A DNA stretch of 64,000 nt. It comes from Thermospira aquatica. Lineage in GTDB: Bacteria > Spirochaetota > Brevinematia > Brevinematales > Thermospiraceae. Each line of letters begins with the position of its first letter. Position 1 is the stretch's first letter. This document shows positions 48,905 through 58,250 of this stretch, piece after piece. The notes beneath the pieces were generated by a model. The model searched no databases, was not told the origin of the DNA, and worked only from the letters and a program-made list of their open reading frames with translations. Location: assembly GCF_023525255.1 (NCBI RefSeq), contig NZ_CP073355.1, positions 992,001 through 1,056,000 on the forward strand, written 5' to 3'. A program made the translations under genes and the position numbers.

Positions 48905-51178
48905 ATGGAGTTTACAAAAGAATGGATTGATTCTCTTACCGTGGATGCGAATGCGATTGTTCGTCGTATCTCAGAACTTCTTGATATTCCTGTCCATCAG
49001 GTACAGGCAACGGTCTCTCTTCTCAAAGAGGGAAACACTATCCCTTTTATTTCCCGTTATCGAAAGGAGGTCACGGGCTCTCTCAATGAGGTGCAGGTGA
49101 GAGATATCTCTCATCAGCTGAGCTATCTCGAAAACCTCGAGGAGCGGAAGCTTGAGGTGGTGCGAAACATCTTTTCACAGGGAAAACTCACGGAAGATCT
49201 TTTTGTCAACATTCACAAATGTCAGACACTCACTGAGCTCGAGGATCTCTACGCTCCTTACAAGAAGAAAAAGAAAACCCGTGCCATGATTGCCATGGAG
49301 AAGGGGCTTGTACCTCTTGCGGACTATATGGAGCAAAATGCCGATGTCGAAAAAGAGGCCGAAAAGTATCTTAATCCTGAGCTTGGTGTCAATACAGTGG
49401 AAGAGGCTCTTCAGGGAGCGATGGATATCATTGCGGAAAGGGTATCCCAGGATATGGATAGAAGGGCTGTTGTTCGGGAGTATGTCCAGAAGACAGGCAA
49501 GTTTGAGGTCAAGGGGTTGAAAGAGGCGGATGTCAGTGTCTACAAAATGTACTACGACTATACCAGGTCTCTTTCTGACCTTAAGCCGCATCATGTTCTG
49601 GCCATCAATCGTGGAGAAAGAGAAGGTGAACTCGAGGCATCGATTGTTTTTGATGTGGATACGGGCCTTGAGAAGCTTTATGCTACCTACACGATTGCCA
49701 ATACCTATCACAGGGCAGCTATTGAAGATGGGTACAAACGTCTTTTGGTGCCATCGGTACTTCGTGAGATTCGAACCCAGCTCACGCAGCAGTCTGAGAA
49801 CCACGGGATCGCCGTGTTTTCCGAAAACCTCAAACATTTGCTTATGCAGCCGCCTATTAAACGGACAAGATTGCTGGCTATTGATACCGGTATTCGGACA
49901 GGGAGTAAGTGTGTTGCTCTCGATGAGAACGGGAAGTATCTTGGCCATTTTGTTATTTATCAGCATCAGGCGGAGAGAGCCGAAGCCCAGCTTGTGGATG
50001 CCATTCGACAGTACAATGTACAACTCATTGCCATAGGAAATGGAACAGGTTCCCATGAGGTGCAGTTTTTGGTTTCTGAGATGATCAGTGAATACAATCT
50101 TCCTATCCAGTTTACGGTTGTTGATGAGGATGGGGCTTCGGTTTACTCTGCTTCGGATATTGCGATAGAGGAGTTTCCCGATCTCGATCTCACGGTGAGG
50201 GGGGCTATTTCCATCGGGCGCCGTCTGCAGGATCCCCTGGCAGAGCTTGTGAAAATCGAACCCAAGGCTCTGGGTGTTGGACTCTACCAGCACGATGTCG
50301 ATCAGAAAGAGCTTGCGAATAAACTGGATGAAACGGTGGAGTCTGTGGTGAATCAGGTAGGGGTAAATATTAACACCGCGTCAGCCGCTCTTCTCCGGTA
50401 TGTTTCTGGGGTGAGTTCTATTCTTGCAAGAAATATTATCGAGTATCGTAATGCGAAAGGAGCTTTCAAAAGTCGAGAGGAGCTGAAACGTGTCCCTGGC
50501 TTTGGCCCCAAGACGTTTGAACAGGCAGCAGGGTTTCTCAAGGTCCCTGAGTCTGATGAATACCTGGATAATACCTGGGTTCATCCAGAGAACTATCCTC
50601 TTGCCAGAGAAATCCTGGCATATATGAAATCAGGCAAGGAACTCTCAAGGGATGTTCTTGCTGAACTCAAGAAAAAATACAATGTAGGTGACACGACTAT
50701 CCAGGATATCATCCAGGAGCTTCGAAAACCCAACCGTGACCCTCGTGAAGATTATCCGCAGCCTATCTTGCAGAAGGGTGTGGTTCAGTTTGAGGATCTC
50801 AAGGTTGGGATGAAGGTGAAGGGCAAGATAAAAAATGTGGTGGATTTTGGGGCGTTTGTGGATATTGGAATTAAAGAGACGGCGCTGGTTCATCTCTCTC
50901 AACTCAGTGATCAATTTGTTCATCATCCCTCCGAGATAGTGAAAGTGGGGGATGTGCGAGAGTTTACCATTGTAGAGATTGATCCCCTGCGAAAACGTAT
51001 AGGGCTTTCTCTGAAAAGTGATCCTTTTGGGACTCAAAAGGTAAGGCAGAGAGAAGAAAAGCCTCGTGAGGGGAGAGTCCTTGAGGAAAGGAAAGGATCT
51101 TCTTCTCGAGAGAAAAAGCCTGCGCCACTTCATCCTACGCTGGGAGATTTTTTCAAAAATGTCAAGTTTGACAAGTAA
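48905..51178 (+). CDS. tex: Tex-type RNA-binding transcription accessory protein
   Basis: 757 residues. TIPFISRYRKEVTGSLNEVQ (Tex N-terminal), LEDLYAPYKKKKKTRA, the YqgF/RNase-H-like domain (LLAIDTGIRTGSKCVALD), helix-hairpin-helix motifs (GVNINTASAALLRYVSGVS and RVPGFGPKTFEQAAGFL) and an S1 domain (VKGKIKNVVDFGAFVDIGI). The basic tail is disordered. It binds RNA and is linked to transcription and ribosome-associated RNA fate. GAGGTAGG precedes the ATG. Its promoter is next to insertion copy 4. Confidence 0.95.
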   Translation: MEFTKEWIDSLTVDANAIVRRISELLDIPVHQVQATVSLLKEGNTIPFISRYRKEVTGSLNEVQVRDISHQLSYLENLEERKLEVVRNIFSQGKLTEDLFVNIHKCQTLTELEDLYAPYKKKKKTRAMIAMEKGLVPLADYMEQNADVEKEAEKYLNPELGVNTVEEALQGAMDIIAERVSQDMDRRAVVREYVQKTGKFEVKGLKEADVSVYKMYYDYTRSLSDLKPHHVLAINRGEREGELEASIVFDVDTGLEKLYATYTIANTYHRAAIEDGYKRLLVPSVLREIRTQLTQQSENHGIAVFSENLKHLLMQPPIKRTRLLAIDTGIRTGSKCVALDENGKYLGHFVIYQHQAERAEAQLVDAIRQYNVQLIAIGNGTGSHEVQFLVSEMISEYNLPIQFTVVDEDGASVYSASDIAIEEFPDLDLTVRGAISIGRRLQDPLAELVKIEPKALGVGLYQHDVDQKELANKLDETVESVVNQVGVNINTASAALLRYVSGVSSILARNIIEYRNAKGAFKSREELKRVPGFGPKTFEQAAGFLKVPESDEYLDNTWVHPENYPLAREILAYMKSGKELSRDVLAELKKKYNVGDTTIQDIIQELRKPNRDPREDYPQPILQKGVVQFEDLKVGMKVKGKIKNVVDFGAFVDIGIKETALVHLSQLSDQFVHHPSEIVKVGDVREFTIVEIDPLRKRIGLSLKSDPFGTQKVRQREEKPREGRVLEERKGSSSREKKPAPLHPTLGDFFKNVKFDK

Positions 51179-51187
51179 GGAGTGGTC

Positions 51188-51994
51188 ATGATAGAAATTG
51201 CAAAAGCGATCCTTTTGGGCGTTGTAGAGGGAGTGACGGAGTTTCTTCCTATCAGTAGTACAGGGCACCTGATTCTCGTCGATCAGGTGGTAAAGCTTGC
51301 CGGGTCTCGTGAGTTTGTTTCTTCGTTTGAGGTGGTGATTCAACTGGGAGCTATTCTTGCGGTTGTGGTTTTGTATTTTGGGGAGCTTTGGCCCTTTGGG
51401 AGAGAGGGTATTCGCAAAAATGTGTTGAGTCTATGGGGGCTTGTGTTGCTTGGTACGTTGCCGGCATTTGCTCTGGGGTTTTTGCTTGATGATTGGATCG
51501 ATGCACATTTTTTTACTCCCCTGGTGGTGAGTATTACCCTCGTTGGGTATGGGGTGATACTTCTTGTTGTGGAGAGATGGGGGAAAGAGCGTTTTTCCCA
51601 CGGGAAAACGCTTGAAAATCTCAATTGGCGGGAGGCTTTGGGAGTGGGAGTTTTCCAGTGTCTGGCACTTGTGCCGGGAACGTCACGGTCTCTTGCGACC
51701 ATTCTGGGTGGGCTTCTGCTTGGGCTTTCCCGTGAGAGTGCGGCGAGGTTTTCGTTTTTTCTTGCTATTCCGGTGATGGTGGGGGCTTCGGGACTCAAGC
51801 TCGTGAAGCATGCCGGTGGTTTTGGGACTCAGGAGATGGTGGTTCTTGGGGTGGGATTTTTGGTATCGTTTGTGGTAGCCTGGCTTGCTATACGGTTTTT
51901 GATGGCATATATTCAGAAACATGATTTTAAGCTTTTTGGATACTATAGGATTTTATTGGGGATGATAGTGTTGATAGTGTTGGGGATGCAGTAA
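51188..51994 (+). CDS. uppP: Undecaprenyl-diphosphate phosphatase
   Basis: 269 residues from ATG 51188 (AAGGAG upstream), about eight membrane helices. GVVEGVTEFLPISSTGHLIL and LVPGTSRSLATILGG are the two conserved active-site blocks of the BacA/UppP family. It recycles the undecaprenyl carrier for peptidoglycan and surface glycans, which fits the O-antigen ligase-like gene elsewhere in the window. Confidence 0.96.
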   Translation: MIEIAKAILLGVVEGVTEFLPISSTGHLILVDQVVKLAGSREFVSSFEVVIQLGAILAVVVLYFGELWPFGREGIRKNVLSLWGLVLLGTLPAFALGFLLDDWIDAHFFTPLVVSITLVGYGVILLVVERWGKERFSHGKTLENLNWREALGVGVFQCLALVPGTSRSLATILGGLLLGLSRESAARFSFFLAIPVMVGASGLKLVKHAGGFGTQEMVVLGVGFLVSFVVAWLAIRFLMAYIQKHDFKLFGYYRILLGMIVLIVLGMQ

Positions 51995-51996
51995 AC

Positions 51997-54573
51997 GTGA
52001 GGGTTGTCATAGGGTATCTCTGCCTGGGAATAAGTGCGTTTTTACTTCTTGCTGTCTTGAGTTTTCATCCGGGGGATACTATTCTTTTGGTCTCGCAGCC
52101 CAATCAGTTGGTGGAAAATATCGCTGGAAAGGCTGGTGCATGGGCTTCTTCGTATCTTGTGATTATCTATGGCTATCCATCGGCGATTCTTCTTTCTTTT
52201 GGGTTGCTTGTGGTGGGGCTCCATGTTCTTGCCAAGAGTAAACTGGGGCAGATATGGCTCAAGGTGCTTCTCTTTTTTATTGCTGCTCTGTCTCTTTCGA
52301 CCTTTTGTGCTTTTGTTGTGCCGCAACCTGACTATCGATGGGGAGGACTTGTTGGGATTGCTATTGCCCAGACAATGAGTGAGGTCGCACCTCCCTTTGT
52401 TGGAGCGGGGATATTTCTGGTGAGTTTTCTTTGGTCGCTTATAGCTTCCCTTCGTTTTCTTCAGAGGCTTTTTGCCCTGATAGGAGGGGGGATTATCGAG
52501 ATACTCTTTTCTGCTCCCAAAAAACAGGCTGAGCTTGAGAAGGCGATTTCCCCGAAGAAAGGGGAGAATCTCTTTCCTGACGAGGCTGAAGAGGGTCCTG
52601 GTGAGGTTTTACCGGAGTTTTTCCCAAGAGAGGAGGCTGAATCGACAAGGGAAGAACCGGCCTTTTTGCGTCGTTCGGTTACAGAGAGTGAAGAAGGGAT
52701 GCATGCCTCTGATGCCAATATCGAGGTTCCTTTCTGGCTTGTTGATAGTAATGCTTCTTTCTCCTTGAAAAAGGAGCTTGCACGTGCCTGTGGTATCGAG
52801 GAGGAAGAGTCTTTTGTTTCTTCCGGGGAAGAAAGCGAAGATCGGGACAAACACGAGGATTCTATCCTTTCTGGTGAGGAGAAGTCTTTTTCACATCCAG
52901 GATATGAAGAATTTTTTGGAGAAGAATCTTTCGAAACAGGGGGAGAACCCGCAGAGATAAAGAGTGAGGAAACGATTGAACCAGAGGAGAAACTCGAACC
53001 ATCCGAAAATCATAAAGATACTGCCGATCTTTTTACTGACGAAAAATCTTCACTGGAGGAACCACTTAAAGCATCTCACAAGGAGTATCTCTCGCTGCGG
53101 GATGATCAGCCGGTCAGAAGGACTTCCACATACATGATGCCTTCAACATCTCTTCTGGAGATAGATCTACGGGAACGGTTTGGTCCTGAGGATGAAAAAG
53201 AGGTCAAGTCGGTTGCGAATCTTATTGAGATGACATTTAAGAGTTTTAAGATAGATGTCCAGGTGGTTGGTTATAGCCGCGGACCGGCGATCACACGGTA
53301 TGAGGTTCAGATTCCCTCAGGACTTAAACTCCGCTCGATTACCAGTCTTGTCGAGGATCTCGGGCTTAATCTCGGGTTTTCAGATATACGGATTGTGGCG
53401 CCGATCGGAGAAAAGGGATTGGTGGGCATTGAAGTACCTAATCGCAAGAGACGTCATGTTTTGCTTCGAGAAGTAGTGGAAAGTAGTGAGTTTGAGAAAA
53501 GCGAAGCGATTCTTCCTCTCATTCTTGGCAAGGATATCACGGGCAATATCCTTGTAGAAGATCTTGTCGAAATGCCCCATCTCCTGATTGCTGGAACGAC
53601 GGGCAGTGGAAAAAGTGTCTATGTCAACGCTTTTCTTGCGAGTCTCCTCTTTAAAAAAAGCTATGATGAATTGAAGTTTCTTCTCATTGATCCAAAGATG
53701 GTGGAACTCGAGTTGTATAACGGGCTACCGCATCTTCTGGCTCCGGTTATTACTCAACCTGAGGTGGCGATCGTTGTCCTCGAGTGGGTTGTGAAGGAGA
53801 TGGAAAGGCGATACAAACTCTTCAGTGAACTTGGAGTGCGCAATCTCAAGGAATACCATGAAGTTTGTCCTCCTGAAAAAGGATTTGAGAGATTGTATTA
53901 TCTTGTTGTGGTGATTGATGAGTTTGCTGATCTGATGCTTCGTATCCCCAAGGAGACGGAGCGGGTGATCTCACGGCTTGCGGCTATGGCTCGAGCGGTG
54001 GGGATCCATCTCGTCGTAGCGACACAGCGCCCGAGTGTGGATGTGGTCACAGGGATTATCAAGGCAAACTTTCCTTCTCGTGTGGCTTTTCGGGTGAGTT
54101 CCCAGACGGATTCGAGGACGATTCTTGATAGGGGGGGCGCGGAGAAGCTTCTCGGAAAAGGGGATATGCTTTTCATGTGTCCGAAGAATACGGACCTTGT
54201 GAGACTTCAGGCTCCCTATGTTTCTGGAAAGGAAATAGAAACCCTCGTGTATGAAATCAAACGCCAGAAGAAGGTAGAGTATCTTCTTGATGTTGAAAAA
54301 CTCATGGAGGAAGTGGAAAATCCTTCTCTAAGTAGTGGTGAAAGGGGCCCACGAGATCCCCTCTTTGAAGAGGCATTGCGACTTGCGGCAGAAACGGGAG
54401 AGGTTTCGGCGTCTTTTCTCCAGCGGAAGCTGCGGATAGGATACAATCGGGCATCTCGTATTGTGGATATGATGGATTCGATGCGTATCCTTGGTCCGAG
54501 TACCGGGACGAGTAAGCCAAGGACAGTGCTGATATCGCCTGACGAGGTGAGTGAATACCTGGAGATGGAATAA
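51997..54573 (+). CDS. ftsK: DNA translocase FtsK/SpoIIIE
   Basis: 858 residues from GTG 51997, 2 bases after the uppP stop. Four N-terminal membrane helices (about 1-170), a long acidic linker (about 175-375), then the motor: alpha domain VVGYSRGPAITRYEVQIPSG, Walker A AGTTGSGKSVYVNA, Walker B VVVIDEFADLMLR, HLVVATQRPSVDVVTG, and a C-terminal winged-helix gamma domain (FLQRKLRIGYNRASRIVDMM) that reads DNA polarity signals. It moves chromosome ends through the division septum. Confidence 0.96.
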   Translation: MRVVIGYLCLGISAFLLLAVLSFHPGDTILLVSQPNQLVENIAGKAGAWASSYLVIIYGYPSAILLSFGLLVVGLHVLAKSKLGQIWLKVLLFFIAALSLSTFCAFVVPQPDYRWGGLVGIAIAQTMSEVAPPFVGAGIFLVSFLWSLIASLRFLQRLFALIGGGIIEILFSAPKKQAELEKAISPKKGENLFPDEAEEGPGEVLPEFFPREEAESTREEPAFLRRSVTESEEGMHASDANIEVPFWLVDSNASFSLKKELARACGIEEEESFVSSGEESEDRDKHEDSILSGEEKSFSHPGYEEFFGEESFETGGEPAEIKSEETIEPEEKLEPSENHKDTADLFTDEKSSLEEPLKASHKEYLSLRDDQPVRRTSTYMMPSTSLLEIDLRERFGPEDEKEVKSVANLIEMTFKSFKIDVQVVGYSRGPAITRYEVQIPSGLKLRSITSLVEDLGLNLGFSDIRIVAPIGEKGLVGIEVPNRKRRHVLLREVVESSEFEKSEAILPLILGKDITGNILVEDLVEMPHLLIAGTTGSGKSVYVNAFLASLLFKKSYDELKFLLIDPKMVELELYNGLPHLLAPVITQPEVAIVVLEWVVKEMERRYKLFSELGVRNLKEYHEVCPPEKGFERLYYLVVVIDEFADLMLRIPKETERVISRLAAMARAVGIHLVVATQRPSVDVVTGIIKANFPSRVAFRVSSQTDSRTILDRGGAEKLLGKGDMLFMCPKNTDLVRLQAPYVSGKEIETLVYEIKRQKKVEYLLDVEKLMEEVENPSLSSGERGPRDPLFEEALRLAAETGEVSASFLQRKLRIGYNRASRIVDMMDSMRILGPSTGTSKPRTVLISPDEVSEYLEME

Positions 54574-54600
54574 AAAAATATAAAAACAAAGGGAGGGACT

Positions 54601-55185
54601 ATGGTACCTCTACCTTTGACTCTTGTAGATGAAGCAGCACAACTTATCGCCCGGGCGTTTTTTCATGATCCGTTGTATCGGTTTTTCTTTCCCTGCGAGC
54701 GCAAGAGGATAAGAAAAATTCAAGCGTTGTATCGTTTTATTCTTCGTGAGCATATTCGTCATGTGTGGATGAGTTCTGAGATTTTGGAAGGAGTGGTTAT
54801 CTGGGAAGAACCCTATGACCATGGGCTTGACATAGGGTTGTGGGCAGTGAAAGAGGGGTTTTGTTTCTTTAAAACCCTTGGAGTTGTGGGATTGGTACGG
54901 GTGGTAGCTTTTGCAGTGGTGAGTTTTTTCTGGAGAAGGAAGTTTTTGAGGGAAGAAGATTTTTGCCTCACGGTGATCGCGGTGGATCCTTCCTGCCAGG
55001 GAAAGGGCATAGGCAAAAAAATGCTTTTCTGTCTTTTGACCGAAGCTGACAAAAACGAAGCATCTGTCTATCTTGAAACCCAGAATCCCTCAAATGTTGG
55101 TTTGTATGAACGTTTTGGATTTGTTGTTGTGGGCAAGAGGTTTTGGAAAGGGGGAGAACATGTGATGATGAGACGAAGAGGTTAG
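54601..55185 (+). CDS. GNAT-family acetyltransferase
   Basis: 194 residues. AARAFFHDPLYRF-type N-terminus, then the acetyl-CoA loop AVDPSCQGKGIGKKML and ETQNPSNVGLYERFGF. The substrate cannot be told. A hydrophobic stretch in the middle (VRVVAFAVVSFFW) is unusual and may contact membrane or lipid. GGGAGGG precedes the ATG; it lies 27 bp after ftsK. Confidence 0.82.
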   Translation: MVPLPLTLVDEAAQLIARAFFHDPLYRFFFPCERKRIRKIQALYRFILREHIRHVWMSSEILEGVVIWEEPYDHGLDIGLWAVKEGFCFFKTLGVVGLVRVVAFAVVSFFWRRKFLREEDFCLTVIAVDPSCQGKGIGKKMLFCLLTEADKNEASVYLETQNPSNVGLYERFGFVVVGKRFWKGGEHVMMRRRG

Positions 55186-55293
55186 GGGTGTTTTTTGTAT
55201 GAGAAGACATTTCTCAATAAAAGCAATCTTTTTTGTTGAAAGTTTCTCAAAATAGCTTTACAATACTTCATCCTAAAAGAAGAGGTAAAGTCT

Positions 55294-55791
55294 ATGATCC
55301 AGGAAAACAAGTATGTGGAAATGTCCTACACGCTGAAGGATACCAATGGTGTTGTGATAGATTCTTCTCCTAATTACGCCTATATTCATGGTCAGGGGCT
55401 TATTATCCCTGGACTCGAGAAGAAACTCGAGGGAAAGAACGAAGGAGACGAAATTACGGTGACTATTCCTGCTGCGGAGGCTTACGGTCAGTATAATCCT
55501 GAGTTGCGTTTTGAAGTAGAAAAGTCACAGATCGATGGGGCGGATCGCTTTGAAGAGGGGATGTTTGTTTACGGGCAGGATGGGGAACATTACCATATCT
55601 TTCGTGTGGTAGCCATCAGTCCAAATACCATCACTCTTGACGGGAATCATCCTCTTGCTGGTATGGATCTTGTCTACGAGATCAAAGTACTGCAGGTTCG
55701 TGATGCCACAAAAGAAGATTTTGATACCCTGATGGGAGATGAGGGGTGTGATGATTGTAGCTGTGATGATGACAGTTGTGATTGCCATTAA
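55294..55791 (+). CDS. SlyD-like FKBP peptidyl-prolyl isomerase
   Basis: 165 residues. YVEMSYTLKDTNGVVIDSS, IIPGLEKKLEGKNEGDEITV and PAAEAYGQYNP form the FKBP domain with the chaperone (IF) insert at about 75-125. The tail after residue 145 (GCDDCSCDDDSCDCH) is Cys/Asp/His-rich and should bind metal ions such as nickel or zinc, shorter than in enteric SlyD. Cytoplasmic folding helper. Confidence 0.88.
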   Translation: MIQENKYVEMSYTLKDTNGVVIDSSPNYAYIHGQGLIIPGLEKKLEGKNEGDEITVTIPAAEAYGQYNPELRFEVEKSQIDGADRFEEGMFVYGQDGEHYHIFRVVAISPNTITLDGNHPLAGMDLVYEIKVLQVRDATKEDFDTLMGDEGCDDCSCDDDSCDCH

Positions 55792-55810
55792 GACTTTCTT
55801 GAGGTAAGAG

Positions 55811-56443
55811 ATGCCCTGGGTTACCGGAATTCTCACGTGGTACATGAACCATATCAATTATGGTTCTGTGTTTCTCTTGATGCTTATAGAGAGTTCGTTT
55901 ATTCCCTTTCCGTCTGAGGTTGTGGTTCCACCGGCTGCTTATCTCGTGGCCCAGGGGAAGCTTAACGGTATGGCTGTTATGGCGGTAAGTACCCTTGGTG
56001 CACTTGGTGGTGCGCTGATAAATTATATTCTGGCGGTGATAATAGGTCGCCCTGTGCTTTATGCGTTGGCAGATACTCGGTGGCTCCATTTTCTTCTGAT
56101 TACCCGGGAAAACGTTGAGAAAGCCGAGAAGTTTTTTGTGAAGTACGGGAATCTTTCTACCTTTATCGGGAGATTTGTCCCTGCTATCCGTCAACTGATC
56201 TCTGTGCCTGCAGGGCTTTCCAGGATGCCTCTTCTACCTTTTCTCTTTTATACAACCCTTGGGGCAGGTTTGTGGAATCTGATCCTTTTTATCCTGGGGT
56301 ATTGGTTTTACCAACAAAAGGCGTTTTTTGAGCGCTACTATCATCTTATTACGTATGCTATTGTGATTCTTGTGGGACTTTTCGTAGTCTGGATGGTCTA
56401 CAACGGTTTGAAACCGACGAAAAAGCAAGGAGAAAAACCATGA
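55811..56443 (+). CDS. DedA-family membrane protein
   Basis: 210 residues, several membrane helices. ESSFIPFPSEVVVPPAAYL and FIGRFVPAIRQLISVPAGLSRM are the DedA signatures (Glu, Pro and two Arg). The family includes lipid-carrier flippases acting on undecaprenyl phosphate or phospholipids. Twenty bases after slyD; overlaps purQ by 4 bp. Confidence 0.92.
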   Translation: MPWVTGILTWYMNHINYGSVFLLMLIESSFIPFPSEVVVPPAAYLVAQGKLNGMAVMAVSTLGALGGALINYILAVIIGRPVLYALADTRWLHFLLITRENVEKAEKFFVKYGNLSTFIGRFVPAIRQLISVPAGLSRMPLLPFLFYTTLGAGLWNLILFILGYWFYQQKAFFERYYHLITYAIVILVGLFVVWMVYNGLKPTKKQGEKP

Positions 56444-57144
56444 AGCAGGTGAACTTTGGAGTGGTGGTTTTTCCAGGAACTAACTGTGATCGTGATACCT
56501 TCTGGGTGCTGAGCGAGGTATGCAAGAGTAAGGTGCGTTATGTCTGGCATACAGAAACCAGTATTGATGATCTTGATGTGGTAATTCTGGCCGGAGGTTT
56601 TTCCTATGGAGACTATCTCCGAAGCGGTGCGATTGCACACTATTCGCCGGTGATGCAGGAGGTGAAACGTCACGCGGAGAAGGGCAAGCTGGTGCTCGGT
56701 ATTTGTAACGGTTTTCAGATTCTGGCAGAGACCCATCTTGTGAAAGGAGCATTTCTCCACAATAAGACGCAACATTTCCTCTGTCAAAAACAGCATCTCA
56801 AAGTAGCTACAACGAATTCTCCCTTTACAGGTCTTTATAGATCCGGAGAGGTGATTCAGATACCTATTGCTCATGGAGAGGGAAACTACTTTCTTCCCCA
56901 AAAGGATCTTGAAGAGGCACTTGAGCATGATCTAGTAGTTTTCCGCTATTGTGATGAAAACGGCGTGGTCTCTCAAGACACCAACCCCAATGGTTCCACC
57001 GATAGTATTGCCGGTATCTTGAATCGCCAGCGCAATGTTCTGGGCATGATGCCCCATCCTGAGCGTAGTAGTGAATTTGAAATGGGTTCCATTGATGGGA
57101 AAAGGATTTTTGAGGGGATTATTCAGTGGATACAGAGCGCTTAG
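56440..57144 (+). CDS. purQ: Phosphoribosylformylglycinamidine synthase subunit PurQ
   Basis: 234 residues, class-I glutamine amidotransferase. VVVFPGTNCDRDTF; AGGFSYGDYLRSGAIA; nucleophile Cys in LGICNGFQIL; His and Glu in MMPHPERSSE. It supplies ammonia to PurL in purine synthesis; purL and purS are not in the window. The 3' end overlaps hisC by 19 bp. Confidence 0.96.
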   Translation: MKQVNFGVVVFPGTNCDRDTFWVLSEVCKSKVRYVWHTETSIDDLDVVILAGGFSYGDYLRSGAIAHYSPVMQEVKRHAEKGKLVLGICNGFQILAETHLVKGAFLHNKTQHFLCQKQHLKVATTNSPFTGLYRSGEVIQIPIAHGEGNYFLPQKDLEEALEHDLVVFRYCDENGVVSQDTNPNGSTDSIAGILNRQRNVLGMMPHPERSSEFEMGSIDGKRIFEGIIQWIQSA

Positions 57145-58250
57145 TTTCTCTGATACGCCCTGAGGTCAAATCGCTTGCTGGGTATGTGGCTGGAAAGGCT
57201 CCCTCGGGTAGCTATAAACGACGGATAAAACTTGCATCCAACGAAAATCTCGTTATCAATAATTCTGATGTTCAACGACATATTAAAAGGATACTTTCAT
57301 CCCCTTCTCTTGAGTATTATCCTGATAGCCATCAAACTCGACTTCGCGAGGCTGTGATAAGTTTTCTTGAGAGAGAGGGATTTTCCATCTCTCCAGAACA
57401 GATTGTCTTTGGAGATGGTTCCGGTGAATCACTTCAGATGGTGATGATGGCGTTTGTAAATCCAGGGGATACGGTAGTGATACCTGAGCAGAGTTTTAGT
57501 CTCTATCGGACGCGGGCGATTCTGGCGGGGGCACGGGTTGTCGAGGTGAGACGAAAAAACCTCTGGGTGGATCTGGATGCTCTAAAAGAAACAGCGATTC
57601 AAACCAGAGCCAAACTCGTGGTTTTTTCTAATCCAGACAATCCTACCTCAACCACCCATGGAGGCGATGATCTTGAGAGGTTTCTCAGGGGAATCCCCCC
57701 TGATGTGTTGGTTCTGCTGGACGAGGCGTATATTCATTTTGCAAACTGGAGAGAGAGTGGACTTCATTTTGTGACTCGCTATCCCAATCTGATTATCATG
57801 CATACCCTTTCCAAGGCTTTTGGACTTGCGGCGCTTCGGGTAGGATTTACGGTGTCGCATCCGATCTTGGCGGAGCAGATGGAAAAGATTCGTCTTCCTT
57901 TTAATCTGGGACTTCTGGCTCAGGAAGGTGCGTGGTATAGACTCACCCACCCAAATCGTATATGGGAAAGTGTTGAGATTATTTGTAGAGAAAGGAAAGC
58001 CTTGATAGATTTTCTTGAAAAAGAGGGACGACATCCCCTTCCTGCGGGTGGAAACTTCGTGTTCTGTGATTTTGGGCCAGAGTATAAGAGAATTGTGGAG
58101 TATCTTGAGAATCATGGGATTACGGTAAGGTCGCTTGGGTCTTTCGGATATGATCCACGTTTTGTAAGAATTACTGTAGGGGGCCCCAGGGATATGACGT
58201 ATTTTAAAAAGATTTTTCTTCTGGCTGTTCGAGAGGCAGGATTACCGTAA
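57126..58250 (+). CDS. hisC: Histidinol-phosphate aminotransferase
   Basis: 374 residues, fold-I PLP enzyme, from GTG 57126 with GAGGGG upstream. KLASNENLVINNSDV, YYPDSHQTRLREAV, FGDGSGESLQMVMMA, FSNPDNPTSTTHG, LLDEAYIHFA and the PLP lysine in HTLSKAFGLAALRVG. It is the aminotransferase of histidine synthesis and may also act on aromatic amino acids. It runs 47 bp into the convergent histidine kinase gene. Confidence 0.88.
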   Translation: MDTERLVSLIRPEVKSLAGYVAGKAPSGSYKRRIKLASNENLVINNSDVQRHIKRILSSPSLEYYPDSHQTRLREAVISFLEREGFSISPEQIVFGDGSGESLQMVMMAFVNPGDTVVIPEQSFSLYRTRAILAGARVVEVRRKNLWVDLDALKETAIQTRAKLVVFSNPDNPTSTTHGGDDLERFLRGIPPDVLVLLDEAYIHFANWRESGLHFVTRYPNLIIMHTLSKAFGLAALRVGFTVSHPILAEQMEKIRLPFNLGLLAQEGAWYRLTHPNRIWESVEIICRERKALIDFLEKEGRHPLPAGGNFVFCDFGPEYKRIVEYLENHGITVRSLGSFGYDPRFVRITVGGPRDMTYFKKIFLLAVREAGLP

